From assembly GCA_934047225.1 (NCBI GenBank), contig OW203991.1, forward strand, positions 6,572,001-6,636,000: a stretch of DNA of 64,000 nucleotides, read 5' to 3'. Under the pieces are notes generated by a model, which worked only from the letters and a program-made list of their open reading frames with translations, did no database searches and was not told the origin of the DNA. Origin of the DNA: Ypsolopha sequella (taxonomy: Eukaryota; Arthropoda; Insecta; Lepidoptera; Ypsolophidae). This document shows positions 22,218 to 32,990 of this stretch, piece after piece. Both the position numbers and the translations under genes were made by a program. Each line of letters opens with the position of its first letter. Positions within the stretch are counted from its first letter, which is position 1.

Positions 22218-23318
22218 GGCGCTACGGAAAAAAATTTACACTTTTAGAACTTCTATATCTACTTCGGTAAATAATGTATAATTTTGATAAATATAACTAA
22301 GATCGCTGTATACATGGCCATTGTTCTGCCAAACCTGCTATATTCAGTGGAGACGTGGTGCTTATACAGAAGACACATCCGTACTTTAGATAGGTTCCAT
22401 CTCAAATGTCTTCGCGAAATTTTAAATATAAAATGGTCTGATCGCATTCGGAACACAGAAGTGCTGCGCCGTGCTAAAGTTGGCGGCATTGAATCTTATA
22501 TCATGCGACGGCAACTGCGCTGGTGTGGTCATGTCTCGCGCATGTCTAATGAGAGGCTGGCGAAGCGTGTCTTCTACTCGGAGCTCCGAGAAGGCAAGCG
22601 CAAACAGGGAGGCCAGTTTCTTCGTTTCAAGGACGTATTGAAGAGACATATGAAGAGTTGCGATATACCCCATGAGACCTGGGAGGAACACGCAGCTCAA
22701 AGACCAGAGTGGAGACATCTTGTGCAAACAAATGTTTTTAGCTTTGAAGCACAAAGACGAGCAGATCTCGACTCCAAGCGTGACCAACTCAAGGCCCGAC
22801 CACTTGTGGCTATTGACTACAACTACGAGAATGGAACACTCAAATGTGGTATATGCGGACGAACATTTAAAGCCAAGATTGGTTACGTCAGCCACATTCG
22901 GGCACACCAGCGAAGCCCATCACACCCTCACCAATAGTAGTCGCCGTAGCCGTGTCGGCTTGGAGACCATCATCATCATCATATTATTTTTGGAATCTTT
23001 CTCTAGGGATCTGTTAAAACAGAAACACAATTGGAGAATTTCGGCTCGATAGAAATATTTATTGAAATGAGGTCTTTATCGACACCAATTCTCCTGGTTT
23101 GACAATTTAGAATGACATATGGACTGCAATTATATTTCATTAGATGGATTTTAACAGTATCTAGGACCTGGTTAAACGAAATTTTGATAGCATTTTTGGT
23201 ACATTTTATATTAATAAAAAACGAACTTTTTGCTACTTTTCCACGAATCCGTCCCTCTCGCACCGAGGGTTTTTTCGCATATGGAGTAACAGGGACGCTA
23301 AAACTTTTAAATATCGCC
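22218..23318 (+). mobile_element. TTAA-flanked MITE family B, copy 1, carrying a LINE fragment
   Basis: TTAA flanks both ends. It starts ggcgctacgg and ends tatcgcc. The right part (ttgctacttttccacgaatc, gcatatggagtaacagggac) matches the copy at 46372-46786 and, inverted, the copies at 33690-34066 and 37712-38682. A LINE 3' fragment splits it at about 22290-22980. Confidence 0.75.
22284..22937 (+). pseudogene. LINE ORF2 C-terminal part with a C2H2 finger
   Basis: A 217-codon open frame encodes the tail of a CR1/L2-like non-LTR retrotransposon ORF2. Landmarks are [33 protein letters not shown] and E-L-R-E-G-K-R. The end is a classical C2H2 finger (C-G-I-C-G, then H and H four residues apart). 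It starts in frame only because MITE B sequence donates the first codons. A (CATCAT)n tail at about 22970 marks the LINE 3' end. The polymerase is missing (5' truncation), so it cannot move alone. The frame is intact, suggesting a fairly recent insertion. Confidence 0.85.
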
Positions 23319-23455
23319 TTAACTTATTTGACAGGATTACACCTTATTTTAAGCGTCCTGTCTTTTTCTTTCTTTATCGAAAAGACAAGGACAGAACGCT
23401 TAAATTAAGTTTAGTCCTGTCAAATAAGTTAGATGTACTCCGAATCGGTATCATT

Positions 23456-23936
23456 GTCCAGTTTCTTTAGAAATAAAACAAATTTTAATTGAGAATTTAA
23501 CAAAATTTAATACCAGTCAAGCATTGTCCTAAAATTATTTAACAAGCTACTATATTTAAATAAATAGAGCTATACAAAATCGGTCAAAAGTTACTTATAA
23601 ATAAAAAATTCAGAGGTGGTTAATATACAGGCTATAACATCACACGTTTTAATAAAATTAAACTACAAATAATAAATCATTTAGGCAATGCTTAATCTGA
23701 ATATTACATTGATATACAAAAAAAACGAAATATTTTTTATACCTACCTATCTAAACTGTATAAAATTAAATACTTTATTTTGCAATTAATAATAATTAAA
23801 AACTAAAATATTTTTTTATAACGATGTGAGTTAATTTCATTACTTGTGATATTTACAACACTTATTTAATTTATATTATTATTACATAATATTGAGGTTC
23901 TGAACGGAGTAAATTAGTTCACGAATTCATATTTTT
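23456..23936. other. AT-rich interval, nothing recognised
   Basis: Very AT-rich sequence without an open frame of note or repeat structure that I can define. Confidence 0.5.
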
Positions 23937-24520
23937 GTTAAAAACTACAGTATTTTAATATCTGATTGCCAACGATCAAAATAGTATTTTGTGCAACTGC
24001 CCCTGGTTGCCAATTGGACTGGGTGCCTATCATCAAAAACATAGATAAAAACTGAATTTCAAAATTGCACTTAGTGGGTATTGAACTATTTACAACTGGG
24101 TGCATATCATCAAAAACATAGATAAAAACTGAATTTCAAAATTGCACTTAGTGTGTATTGAACTATTTACGAACTATGTCGTCACTTCAAGTGTGAACAT
24201 ATCCTTAAACAATCGGAATTCGATAGTATATCTATGTTTTTGTTAAAAACTACAGTATTTTAATATCTGATTGCCAACACGTTGCCAAAGATCAAAATAG
24301 TATTTTGTGCAACTGCCCCTGGTTGCCAATTGGACTGGGTGCCTATCATCAAAAACATAGATAAAAACTGAATTTCAAAATTGCACTTAGTGGGTATTGA
24401 ACTATTTACGAACTGTGTCGTCACTTCAAGCGTGAACATATCCTTAAACAATCGGAATTCGATAGTATATCTATGTTTTTGATGATATAGGCACCCAGTC
24501 TAGTTGGCGACTAAAGATAC
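23937..24520. repeat. Family F repeat, tandem duplication of about 304 bp
   Basis: The block starting tgttaaaaactacagtattt occurs at 23937 and again at 24241. Within it, catcaaaaacatagataaaa and atttcaaaattgcacttagt recur, twice in the first unit. An inverted copy flanks the hAT element (24885-24910 and 27598-27740). Confidence 0.8.
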
Positions 24521-24884
24521 ATAATAGGTCCGTTGGGACGTAATGTGAGACAAGGAGAAACGACTGCTTATTTACGAAACGAACGAAGTTTCATAAAAAA
24601 GGAGAAAACGAACACTCGTCATGATTGATATAGTATGTAGATGCCTGAGATCAATCAGAAGCGAGAAGAGTAAAGGGGCATGGCTTAAGAAATTAAGACG
24701 GACCGTCATTGCTTGTGATTGGTTCTATTGCGGTGTTATAATACATTTGGCCAATCACAGCGCAGAATTGCGGTGTTATAATTTCATATTATAACATCGG
24801 TCAAACAATGTAGGTTTGTTGTTGTAAATAAAACCGCTTTTGATCTTGTAATTACCTTATTGCACTATACGAGTAGATAAACAT
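24521..24884. other. Non-coding interval
   Basis: No gene. A short direct repeat (attgcggtgttataat) occurs near 24726 and 24763, and gaaacgaacgaagttt near 24575 resembles 50936-50950. Confidence 0.4.
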
Positions 24885-25046
24885 AGATACCGAATTCCGA
24901 TCGTCTAAAGTAGGGGTGGGCAAACGGTCGATCGCGGTCGATTGGTCGATCGCAAGCGGTTTTAGCGTCGATCGCGCGCTTACTTACGAAAACGCTAATA
25001 TTTACAAAGGCCCGTCCGGCCCAATAATCTACTTCAAAAAGGATAC

Positions 25047-25299
25047 CAGGGCCTGCAGTCTCGAGAAAGTACCGATTCCTATCCTACCGATTTCGGTCGT
25101 TAAGTTATTAAAATCTAATTTTTAAGCTTTTCTATAGTATCTACCGTCAAGCTATCGACTGAAATTGGAAGCGAATTCGTTACACTTCCGATTTCAGTCG
25201 ATAGTTTTGATGGTAGACACTAAAAATAATCGATTTTTATCAGTTAACGACCGAAATCGTTAAGATAACGATCGCTATCTTTGTCGAGACTGCAGGGCC
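25047..25299. repeat. Short TIR repeat inside the hAT remnant
   Basis: The left end gcctgcagtctcga and right end tcgagactgcagg are inverted. Inner arms include taccgatttcggtcgttaag against ttaacgaccgaaatcg. About 250 bp. Confidence 0.65.
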
Positions 25300-25326
25300 A
25301 GATTAACTATTTAAAATAGTCTTTAA

Positions 25327-26044
25327 GGGTCCGTTTCGCCAAACATGCTCTCGCGTTTGGACAATTTAGCATATTAAAACAAAATATTTTTAACAAATAA
25401 AATTTGTGTAGGTAGTTAAGGGGTTGAACTACATTATATTTTTTCAGATTTGACACAAGCATCACAATCATTGAGAAAAAAAATCGGAAAGATCAGTAAA
25501 ATCACGGAAAACGTAATTTGGCTTTGGAACTAGTATGATCAGTCTACTGATGTAACTACAAACTAAAATATTTTTTTATAGAGCAAAGAAATGAAAGTAG
25601 CCTTTACAGATTTTTATTATTTTTCATTTCCTTTCGTTATTTTAAAAGAAATACTCAAACATTCTACATTTTTCCTGTACAGAAAAATTACGCAAAAAGA
25701 AGTTGGAAGTTTGTGTATTTCTTTTTAAATAACGAAAGGAAAAAAATATTAATATTTTATATGAATAAGGTACTTTGAACTCTTTACGTAAAAAAATATA
25801 TTTCAATTTGAAACAAAAAAAAAAAATATTTCTTTTTCTGTTTGCAACGCTAAATTACATTTTTCGTGATTTTAGTGATCTTTCCGATTTTTTTTCGCGA
25901 TGCTTGTGATACTTGTGTGAAATCTGAAAAATTGTAATGTAGTTCAACTCCTTAACTACCTACACAAAATTTATTTGTTAAAAATATTTTGTTTTAATAT
26001 GCTAAATTGTCCAAACGCGAGAGCATGTTTGGCGAAACGGACCC
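25327..26044. mobile_element. TTAA-flanked foldback element with arms of about 200 bp
   Basis: TTAA flanks both ends (25323-25326 and 26045-26048). It starts gggtccgtttcgccaaacat and ends with the reverse complement atgtttggcgaaacggaccc. The arms stay paired through gcatcacaatcattgag and aaatcggaaagatca. The centre has a second inner foldback around cctttcgttattt. Confidence 0.85.
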
Positions 26045-26094
26045 TTAACAATTAAAAACGAAAATTGTTTAATTTAAGGCATAAGAATATCCAA

Positions 26095-26245
26095 ATATAA
26101 AACAAATTGCCCAGCAATTAACTGCTTTGTTTGGATTCACGTATTTGTGGGAATCTGCTTTTTCTGAAATGAAAATAATTAAGTCAAAATAGCGCAATCA
26201 GCTTACTGACGAGCATCTGTCTTTGCTTACGTTTGGCACTTAGTA
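26095..26245 (+). pseudogene. hAT transposase C-terminal remnant
   Basis: The + strand reads L-W-E-S-A-F-S-E-M-K and I-K-S-K, then after a stop R-N-Q-L-T-D-E-H-L. This resembles the C-terminal dimerisation region of hAT transposases (typically F-S-x-M-K-x-x-K-S-x-x-R-x-x-L-x-D-x-x-L). Short and broken, but its place inside hAT-type ends supports it. Confidence 0.7.
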
Positions 26246-26369
26246 AACACGTGCCTTCGTACGAGTAATTAGCAGAAACTACGCAGTGCTATTCATCGAC
26301 CTCTAAATAATGGGCGTAGGTACCTACAGTAAATGCTTTTACATTTAAAAAAAATCGCCGATAGTGTAA

Positions 26370-27579
26370 GGGCGTTTCCCCACGAGCCACGACACGACAC
26401 CCGACTTGTCGTTTGGACGTTTTCTCACGAGGGGCGATTTCAGCATCAACACAGCAGTCGCGTTGGTAGTTCATCAGACCACGCACGCACTCCGACATGC
26501 TTCATTTTTCACAGCTTCTATCATAGTAAAAATGTCATATTAAATTTTTTCAATTTTTCTTCAAATAGCACACCACTTTTCAATCAAAACAAACAACCAA
26601 ACTGAACCATAGATAAATAAAGGAAGGATAGATTGCTCACTCCATACATTAGAAAAAAGCCCGCGTAAAACTTATTATTTCCGCCGGTACCTAGTAGTTC
26701 GACTTATTATTTTTGATGTCGCTACTATACTAGATAAATTGTGACATACCTAGTGCCATCTATCAAACAGTTGATGAAACGAAATTCGATGTGTGTGTAT
26801 GTGTAGCAACTATACTGCGCCCACAAAAACAAAAATTTGCTAGAATACGACAATACGCGACACATGGCATACGATAAATCTGAGGATAAATCGCTCAACC
26901 GTGCATGACAGTTGAATCAAAGAGTAAAGTTATATACCGGTATGTATGAGTAGTGTGTGTTAGGTAAATAAAGCGTATTTTAATGCACATATTTTGTTTA
27001 ATTGATCATTGTGCGCCATCTACCGGAATCCAGAATAACCATCTGCACGCTTAGTTAGATTGACAGCTTACCACCGAAAGTTTAATGAAAAAAAATGTTA
27101 AAAACAGCAGATTAAGAATTCACTATTTTCTGATGAAAATTTTGTGTTTTTATTCATAAAATAAATAAATATGATGAACCAGAACAGTAAATGCAATATT
27201 TCGTCGATTGCAGACAAATTTTATTTCCAGCGAGACAAGTAACGCCATCTAGCAATGTTATTTTTAGTATTGCGAACAGTACAAGGAGATAGCAATCTAT
27301 CCTTTCTTTATTTATCTATGACTGAACTGTCGTGTCGTGCGTTCCGTCGCGCCCCCGTGGACAAGTTCCTACAGGTTCTGGACAGCGACTATATCGTCAC
27401 CGCAAAAAAAAAACGCATTAACATAGCAGCATTAAAACGACATAGCGAATTGCCGTTAAAAAAAAACGTGTCGTGCTGTGCGATGTCGTTGCGTGAGTAA
27501 ACGGTTCATGGAAATGTATGGCGGCCGAAGTCGTCACCGCATTTTGTCGTGTCGTGTCATCGCTCGTGGAGAAACGCCC
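26370..27579. mobile_element. TAA-flanked TIR element, PIF/Harbinger-like
   Basis: TAA flanks both ends. The tip gggcgtttccccacgagc mirrors gctcgtggagaaacgccc. Subterminal gtcgtgtcgtg-like repeats are present on both sides. Three-base TAA duplications with GGG tips are typical of PIF/Harbinger. No transposase is visible, so it is non-autonomous. Confidence 0.75.
26608..27320. mobile_element. TIR element with 7-bp target duplication
   Basis: ACTGAAC flanks both sides (26601-26607 and 27321-27327). The tip catagataaataaaggaagg mirrors the right end; the match runs about 30 bp. There is no transposase. I cannot assign a superfamily; P-like elements give 7-8 bp duplications. Confidence 0.75.
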
Positions 27580-27740
27580 TAAGCCTGCCCAACCCTGGTC
27601 TAAGGCTACGTTCGCAATTGAACTGAGGACACAGTCCGTAAATAGTTATAATGTATACCCACTGAAGGCAATTTAGAAAGTACAGTTTTTATCTAAGTTT
27701 TTGGTGGTTGGCAATCAGTTAGCAACACAATCAAAGATAT

Positions 27741-28095
27741 ATAATAGGCCCACCGGTCTGAACAGTGCTCCCAAAGTAATAATGCGTATACAAATCTTCG
27801 CCACTGTTCGGCAAAGTTCGTATTTCCTTACACTTTCTATGCAAGCAATAAGGTCACGTGGCACGTCCGGTCTCTCGGCTACATATTTGTATGCGCATTA
27901 TTACTTTGGGAGCACTGTAGATGTGATTTGTGACAGACAACTATTGGAAAGTAAGATTTCGATTCTGATTTAGTGTTATTGAAATAAAAAGAAAACATTA
28001 GTTGACAATTAAACCATAAATACCAGTAAATAAAACTATACATTCGTAACATTTCACTATTCAATAATACTTAAAGATTTCAGAGAAAACCTGCG
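27741..28095. other. Non-coding interval with a small foldback
   Basis: The segment near 27763-27785 (agtgctcccaaagtaataatgcg) is mirrored near 27894-27917 (cgcattattactttgggagcact), a small TIR repeat of about 155 bp. No gene is seen. Confidence 0.6.
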
Positions 28096-28245
28096 CCCGT
28101 AGCACAGTGTTTAATCGCGCGCGATGCGACTTATTTGAATCACAAGTGTGAGGAGCGTGACACGATGTTTTTGCGATTAAACAGTACGTCACGCACTTGT
28201 GATTCAACTAGTGGCGTCGCGCGCGATTAAACACTATGCTACAGG
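28096..28245. repeat. MITE family A, copy 1 (intact)
   Basis: The tip gtagcacagtgtttaatcgc mirrors gcgattaaacactatgctac. Inner arms carry aatcacaagtg and gcgtgac with their complements. This is the undisturbed form of the MITE that spans 46354-50897. Confidence 0.8.
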
Positions 28246-28260
28246 CCCTGGAGCCTTATT

Positions 28261-28385
28261 ATCTAACCTTAACATCTATCGCTTTCAAAGATATCGTGAT
28301 TGGCTATAAATGACGCTACACATCATTTTTAGCCAGTCACGATACATTTGAAAGCAATGATAATAGATGTTGAAGTAACAATACA
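28261..28385. repeat. Hairpin repeat
   Basis: The arms run through aacatctat, cgctttcaaa and atcgtgattggct, mirrored by agccagtcacgat, tttgaaagca and atagatgtt. About 45-bp arms. Confidence 0.65.
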
Positions 28386-28636
28386 ATAAGGGAGCTGATC
28401 TTCTATTTCAATACAATAAAATTATTTGATTAACTTAAATACTTCTATTCTACATGACTTGATAATCCACTGCCATATTTGGACAGCAAACAAACATATT
28501 TTATAGACTTTTTAATATTGATAGAAATTACTTCCGTCATCAATGAGATAACCAATAGGAAGGCAGGCGTCATCCACCCCCGCATTCCTCAGCAGGTGTG
28601 TCTACCAACGTCGCAGGCGCACTAACTACAGTACGA

Positions 28637-29298
28637 CAACACTCAGAGGTGCGTTCATTAAAGAACCCAAGGCTGGGTAGGAATACTGGGGTTGTAACGC
28701 TGAGTTCTTGAACGAGTTTCATCGTGTAGCGACAGAAAATGTCAGCTGTATATATTTAGTATAAATAAAACGTCGAGGTCCCTCTGTACGAAATTTAACG
28801 TAAATATATCAAGTGAAGTTTGGAGTTGATGTTGAAAAAGCGACACCAGTGTAGCGACACTGTCATTTTTAAACGGTCGTTGTTGAGACGCGATTTAATT
28901 TTTGAACGGGTTAGTGTTGCGACCCGGGTAGGAAGCACAACTCGGTGTGAGTTTATGAACGACTGTCTGAGGTTCCAGCCACGTACCACTGTGCTCGACC
29001 AATGGAATATCATTTCCCGCCTTAGCGTCTATTCGTTTCCGGGCCGCGTTCATAAATTTGGGGTCGCGACACGGTTTCTAATGCCATCTCTGTCGCACGC
29101 GTTAAAAATTGTATACGCTATCCTGCTGTCAGTGTTGGAACCTGATGAAAGTGTTAATTTTATGTGCCATATTTCATGGCTATCTGCGTCGAGCGTGTCA
29201 GTAGTTTTTGTGATTGCGTTGACATGATATTGGTTGTAGTCGGTTTTGATTCGGTAAAGTTCGGTTTACGAACTTAAACGATGGAACCTCTGAGTGTT
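28637..29298. mobile_element. TIR element of about 660 bp, family unknown
   Basis: The tip caacactcagaggt mirrors acctctgagtgttg, flanked by cga on both sides. The frame at 28820-29227 (135 codons) inside is not recognised and probably chance. Confidence 0.55.
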
Positions 29299-30340
29299 GC
29301 GATACTGTATCTAACTTATGAGTAGTCGGAGGTCCACGGGCGCACACCGACGAGCTTGGCGGATCTCCGAGACGGCCATCATCACTTGCTGGAGGACGGC
29401 TGACTGCCGCGATTTTCTAAAACAAATTATGCATGGATAAGTTTAGGGTATTGTGGAAACTCTGCTGAAACTTAAAATAGACATAGATTTGTTGATCTTT
29501 CTTCAAAAGTATATTTGGGCGATGTAAACGCTGCAGTTTATTCTAAAATAAACTAATGTATAAGCGACTGTGCTCCAAATAAAAGGCGAAACAGGTTATT
29601 AAGACGATACTCATCGTATACCGCATAACTTATACGCAACACACTAGAGTGGACGCGTGGGCTACAGGTGTAGACCAGGGTATATTATTCGTACCTCTTT
29701 CTCAAACGCGTCACACTACTGCGCTGTTTTTCCGTGTATTCCTCTACTATGGACCCCCGCGTCGCTCAGCAGCGTGTCGCTACCCTCAGCACACGGACTT
29801 CAGAACATGAACGACTAATAAAGTGGATGGGCTTCGTATGTAGCCCGCGCGACCTTTTAGGGAATGTGATAAATCCCTATTATTTATGCAAAGATTGTAC
29901 TAATATTTTAAGGGTACTTTATTTAAGTGTAATTTTTGCATTTTAAATACTGTTTTATAACAAATATACTTATTATTAATATCTTTTTAGGAAATCATGG
30001 CGGCGTCTGCGTCTCATGTTGATTTTTCCAAAATTTCTGTTGTTTCGTTAAAAACTACCTAAAAAATTTATGATTTTAATTTTTTTATTATTAAACGGTA
30101 AAAATAAAGATGTTTATTCATAAAATTAAAATCTTTTTCATTCTTCTTAAATATGACCCACAATATTTGCATTCAAAATGGGCTACAGATGTACCCCGCG
30201 CGACCGTTATAGGAGTCAATTAGGGCGCGCCTACTGTAGTGTTAAAAATAAATACTTTGATCACAAAAGGAACAAAACTGCAGGAAAATTAAAAATTGTT
30301 GGAAAATACCCTGGAGTTTAGGCGAAAGATGCTGGTTATT
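29299..30340. other. Interval without a supported gene
   Basis: A 70-codon frame at 29734-29946 begins M-D-P-R-V-A-Q-Q-R-V and has no recognised relative. The phrase cccgcgcgacc occurs at about 29846 and 30196 in direct orientation. Confidence 0.35.
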
Positions 30341-30350
30341 CTACATTACT

Positions 30351-30759
30351 ATAGTAAATAAACGGTACTTGGAAAAATAAAGCTGTTTGCTGCTGATGGC
30401 TACCTGCAAGAAGTGAAAGCGACTGCTGGAGCACGCCCGCGTCGTCGGGAACGTCTGCTGGTTGAGCAGACTACGCGCACAAACTACGCAGGTAATGCAC
30501 CCACCTCTCGAGCTATAGAACGGGGGCTCTACCGCGTAATTCTCATTTGTATCAACTTCAAGCAAATACGAAATTCAACGCGTGCAAAAGAGATGGCATG
30601 TTAGGCGGGCGTCGTCGCACGCACGTCAAATTTCAATCTCAAGTTGACGTTGATGAAAATGAGAATTACGCGGTAGACCCACTGCTCAATGACATTCTCG
30701 CTCAGTTACCAGAGGCTGACATTTATGCCGACAAACTAATACGTTTAGACAGTATGTAG
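30351..30759 (+). pseudogene. Coding-like segment interrupted by MITE G
   Basis: From about 30351 the + strand is open: K-R-Y-L-E-K-I-K-L-F, then G-Y-L-Q-E-V-K-A-T-A-G, then R-R-R-E-R-L-L-V-E-Q and N-Y-A-G. It runs into MITE G at 30522. Beyond the MITE (from 30681) a frame L-L-N-D-I-L-A-Q-L-P-E-A-D-I-Y-A-D-K follows and stops at 30757-30759. Both halves have coding-like composition. The MITE (159 bp) brings a stop codon. A GT at 30491 could be a splice donor instead. Function unknown. Confidence 0.35.
30522..30680. repeat. MITE family G, copy 2
   Basis: It matches copy 1 at 12545-12706 almost throughout: gggctctaccgcgtaattct at the left and gaattacgcggtagaccc at the right. Confidence 0.85.
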
Positions 30760-30906
30760 TATATTTTTCAAGTTTACGGAGTGCATGATGCAGTGATAAG
30801 TTTTTTATTTTTAATGTTATTGGACTTGTAACGCTTTAGGGCATCAGTCGCTAAACTTATTAGCCTAATGGCTAGACTAACTCCTCCACTAAGTCCCAAG
30901 ATCAAC

Positions 30907-31067
30907 AAGATCATGTCTTTTTTTCTTAATATTCGTTACTTACAAACAACTAATGTAAAAAGTTAGTCTATAACTTTATACAAACAACTAATGTAAAAAG
31001 TAAGCCTATAACTTTTTACGTTAGTTGTTTGTAAGTAACGAATATTAAGAAAAAAAGACATGATCTT
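30907..31067. repeat. Foldback repeat with 55-bp arms
   Basis: The arms aagatcatgtctttttttct, atattcgttacttacaaac and aactaatgtaaaaagtta are mirrored exactly on the right. The 40-bp loop contains a second, direct copy of the inner part. Confidence 0.85.
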
Positions 31068-31558
31068 GCTAAGTTCCCTGCCCTTCTATTTAGCAAGACT
31101 AATCGAATGGGCGGAGTTATAATATTATTTATTCGTTATTCCTATATTTTTTTATTTTATTCAAGTGTATTTTTTTCATTAAATTTAAGTAAACCTTACC
31201 TTTATTATTTCCTTGTGTATTTCCCCACATTATTATTTATTATATAAAACTATTACCTATAGACATAGATTATTTTATTATATTACATTAAAACCGAAAT
31301 ATATAACCGAAATATATAACCGATATACCTACATTACATAAATAAATACATTACATAAGCAAATTTGTATGAAATTGGTTATGTTAAAGCAATTACTTTT
31401 TTTCACGTTGGTTTAAAAGCCTGATATTTTTACAGCACCATGGGGCAGTAGACGAAGAAGGTTTCAACTTGATATCTCACACGGGGCCCGAGCAAAAGGG
31501 TCTTAACAGACTGACAACTAATTGAACCTATGAGGGTTCCGTTTTTTCAATTAAGGTA
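31068..31558. other. AT-rich interval, nothing recognised
   Basis: No gene or defined repeat. It ends with ggttccgttttttcaattaa and ggtacggaaccctaaa, a phrase shared with abundant elements at 36549 and 43850. Confidence 0.45.
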
Positions 31559-31559
31559 C

Positions 31560-32775
31560 GGAACCCTAAAATGGACAATATTTGATAATGTCACTCTATT
31601 TGGTTTGTGATCTTGTTAATGAAGTATTTGCAGTTTTATTATCCGCATTAGCCGTAGTATAAAAATATACTATCTTTGATAATGTCACTCTGTTTGGTTT
31701 GTGATCCTGTTAATGAAATATTTGCAGTTTTATTATCCGCATTAGCCGTAGTATAAAAATATACTATCTTTGATAATGTCTCTCTGTTTGGTTTGTGATC
31801 CTGTTAATGAAATATTTGCAGTTTTATTATCCGCATTAGCCGTAGTATAAAAATATACTATCTTTGATAATGTCACTCTGTTTGGTTTGTGGTCCTGTTA
31901 ATGAAATATTTGCAGTTTTATTATCCGCATTAGCCGTAGTATAAAAATATACTATCTTTGATAATGTCTCTCTGTTTGGTTTGTGATCCTGTTAATGAAG
32001 TATTTGCAGTTTTATTATCCGCATTAGCCGTAGTATAAAAATATACTATCTTATGTCACTCTGTTTGGTTTGTGATCCTGTTAATGAAATATTTGCAGTT
32101 TTATTATCCGCATTAGCCGTAGTATAAAAATATACTATCTTTGATAATGTCTCTCTGTTTGGTTTGTGATCCTGTTAATGAAGTATTTGCAGTTTTATTA
32201 TCCGCATTAGCCGTAGTATAAAAATATACTATCTTTGATTATGTCACTCTGTTTGGTTTGTGATCCTGTTAATGAAATATTTGCAGTTTTATTATCCGCA
32301 TTAGCCGTAGTATAAAAATATACTATCTTTGATAATGTCACTCTGTTTGGTTTGTGATCCTGTTAATGAAATATTTGCAGTTTTATTATCCGCATTAGCC
32401 GTAGTATAAAAATATACTATCTTTGATTATGTCACTCTGTTTGGTTTGTGATCCTGTTAATGAAGTATTTGCAGTTTTATTATCCGCATTAGCCGTAGTA
32501 TAAAAATATACTATCTTTGATTATGTCACTCTGTTTGGTTTGTGATCCTGTTAATGAAATATTTGCAGTTTTATTATCCGCATTAGCCGTAGTATAAAAA
32601 TATACTATCTTTGATTATGTCACTCTGTTTGGTTTGTGATCCTATTAATGAAATATTTGCAGTTTTATTATCCGCATTAGCCGTAGTATAAAAATATACT
32701 ATCTTTGATTATGTCACTCTGTTTGGTTTGTGATCCTGTTAATGAAGTATTTGCAGTTTATATCCGCATTACCGA
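31560..32775 (+). repeat. Tandem array, 94-bp unit, about 13 copies
   Basis: Units such as those starting tatctttgataatgtc at 31671, 31765 and 31859 repeat every 94 bp. They differ by a few bases, and the sixth lacks seven bases (32049). Each unit includes ggtttgtgatcctgttaatg and atccgcattagccgtag. A single diverged unit lies at 32906-32990 beyond MITE C copy 4. Confidence 0.9.
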
Positions 32776-32782
32776 TATAATG

Positions 32783-32899
32783 GTGTCAATTCGGCGCAAC
32801 ACAACTTAACTTATTTGACAGGACTAACCTTATTTTGATTTTTCTGTCTTTGTCTTTACGATACAGAAAGAAAATTTGATTGTTGCGCCGAATCGACAC
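32783..32899. repeat. MITE family C, copy 4 (short form)
   Basis: The tips ggtgtcaattcggcgcaac and gttgcgccgaatcgacac are intact and the left arm is complete; most of the right arm is deleted. It sits between the 94-bp array and its outlying unit. Confidence 0.8.
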
Positions 32900-32990
32900 A
32901 ATTGTACAAAAATGGACAATATTTGAAAATGTCACTCTGACTGGTTTGTGATCATGTTAATGAAGTATTTGCAGTTTACATCCGCATTGT

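Larger units (their letters stand above)
22188..23455. repeat. MITE family C, copy 3, interrupted by MITE B
   Basis: The left tip (gaattgattcggcataacac) ends at the TTAA at 22214-22217. The body resumes at 23319 with ttaacttatttgacaggatt and folds back through cctgtcaaataagtt to cgaatcggtatcatt. The insert is MITE B with a LINE inside it. Confidence 0.75.
24911..27597 (+). mobile_element. hAT transposon remnant with nested elements
   Basis: The left end taggggtgggcaaac mirrors the right end gcccaaccctg, matching hAT tips of the CAGGGGTGGGC type with the first base changed on the left. GTCTAAAG and GTCTAAGG flank it, an 8-bp duplication with one difference. It sits inside an inverted family F repeat. 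Nested within are a short TIR repeat (25047-25299), a TTAA-flanked foldback (25327-26044), and a TAA-flanked element (26370-27579) that itself carries another element (26608-27320). Confidence 0.75.

Noticed and set aside
22422..22907. A 161-codon antisense frame
   Set aside because: It is the shadow of the LINE ORF2 frame on the other strand.
28820..29227. A 135-codon frame inside a TIR element
   Set aside because: No recognisable motif, no splice or start context; likely chance.
31560..32775. CRISPR-like array
   Set aside because: The 94-bp units are directly tandem with no spacers, and the DNA is eukaryotic.
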